Below are positions 5,704 to 6,148 of a stretch of 6,148 nt of DNA, in pieces. Every line of letters starts with the position of its first letter. The first letter of the stretch is position 1. The stretch is from contig DJXC01000124.1 of assembly GCA_002449575.1 (NCBI GenBank), positions 1-6,148 on the forward strand. Direction: 5' to 3'. Both the position numbers and the translations under genes were made by a program. The notes under the pieces were generated by a model. It was given only the letters and a program-made list of their open reading frames with translations. It did not search any database and had not been told where the DNA came from. The stretch comes from Ruminococcus sp. UBA7014. Its GTDB lineage: Bacteria; Bacillota; Clostridia; Oscillospirales; Ruminococcaceae.

Positions 5704-6148
5704 GAAAATGCAATGCTGTATTAAGTATGGGCATACTGGCTCTGTTTCTGGTTCATGCAATTGCCGGAAGTTTTCAGCTTTCCGGAATTCTCTCCGGGGG
5801 TTCAGTTATGATGCAGGCTGTTGCATGGCTTATGCTCGTACTTATTATGATTCATGTCATAATCGGCTGTAAACTTACAGCAGATACGCTTAAAGCCTGT
5901 AAAAAATCAGGGGTATCTTACTATAAAGAAAATAAATTATTCTGGCTCAGACGTTCCAGCGGTTTTGCGATTATGATTTTTATCCTGTTTCATGTGCTGA
6001 TTTTTCTTGGGAAAGATGAAAATGGTGTCTACAGATTAAGCTATTTTGGAATTCTGCAATTAATTTCTCAGATTCTGCTTGTCGTTTCTATTGCTGTTCA
6101 TGTTCTGACAAATATCAAGCCGCTGATGATTTCCATCGGAACAAAAAG
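5700..6148 (+). CDS. cytochrome-b-like membrane protein, N-terminal part (SdhC/FrdC-like), runs off the window
   Basis: Open from ATG 5700 to the window edge: 149 codons with no stop. AGGGGG at 5687-5692 is 7 bases upstream, and the start overlaps the previous stop as ATGA. Four hydrophobic helices are visible (about 6-25, 38-58, 87-104, 116-138), each with one histidine: His19, His52, His98 and His134. The third helix is preceded by W-L-R-R-S-S-G and contains F-H, recalling the R-x-(S/T)-G...H pattern of succinate dehydrogenase/fumarate reductase cytochrome b subunits. By the positive-inside rule the N-terminus is cytosolic; His19 and His98 then lie toward the outside and His52 and His134 toward the inside. 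It probably binds haem b and carries electrons across the membrane. Family assignment is from pattern only; other four-helix haem families are possible. Confidence 0.7.
   Translation, partial: MRKCNAVLSMGILALFLVHAIAGSFQLSGILSGGSVMMQAVAWLMLVLIMIHVIIGCKLTADTLKACKKSGVSYYKENKLFWLRRSSGFAIMIFILFHVLIFLGKDENGVYRLSYFGILQLISQILLVVSIAVHVLTNIKPLMISIGTK

Noticed and set aside
5624..5872. 82-codon + strand open frame crossing the junction of the last two genes
   Set aside because: It overlaps the end of the unknown protein and the start of the cytochrome-like gene out of frame. The frame from ATG 5700 has a ribosome site, clear helices and stays open to the window edge, so this is a shadow.

Overview
The window reads as one co-directional, tightly packed operon segment on the + strand, cut at both ends. 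Codon use, moderate GC, strong AGGAGG-type ribosome sites and a Cys-lipobox lipoprotein point to a low-to-moderate-GC Gram-positive, probably a Clostridia/Ruminococcus-like member of Bacillota. That placement is an inference from style only. There are no RNA genes, insertion sequences, CRISPR arrays or long gene-free stretches; the longest gap is 91 bases.

Layout. (1) 1-135: the last 44 codons of a protein with the H-x-D-x-E-T-G signature of the P19/Tp34 family of extracytoplasmic iron-uptake proteins. (2) 136-226: an intercistronic spacer with a perfect 9-bp GC-rich hairpin, a T-run and a strong ribosome site. (3) 227-1498: a polytopic membrane protein with a DUF2318 (FtrD-like) C-terminal Cys domain. 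(4) 1516-2808 and 2824-3975: two different MacB/FtsX-type ABC permeases. (5) 3991-4761: their ATPase. (6) 4748-5194: a small FMN-binding lipoprotein with a flavinylation motif. (7) 5194-5703: an unrecognised membrane-anchored protein. (8) 5700 to the window edge: a cytochrome-b-like membrane protein with one histidine in each of four predicted helices.

How the genes may work together. The order P19, DUF2318 membrane protein, two FtsX-like permeases, ATPase matches the known P19-linked iron-uptake locus (Campylobacter jejuni cj1659-cj1663; the Brucella Ftr genes are related in part). In C. jejuni the next genes encode thioredoxin-like proteins. Here that place is taken by a flavinylated lipoprotein, an unknown anchored protein and a candidate di-heme membrane cytochrome. 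The most interesting reading is that iron handling outside the membrane is coupled to a trans-membrane electron path: cytosol or quinol, inner haem, outer haem, FMN lipoprotein, then Fe(III) or the DUF2318/P19 proteins. The transporter part rests on family knowledge and the electron path is inference.

The promoter and the first gene or genes of the operon lie left of the window, and the cytochrome-like gene and any partner flavoprotein lie to the right.
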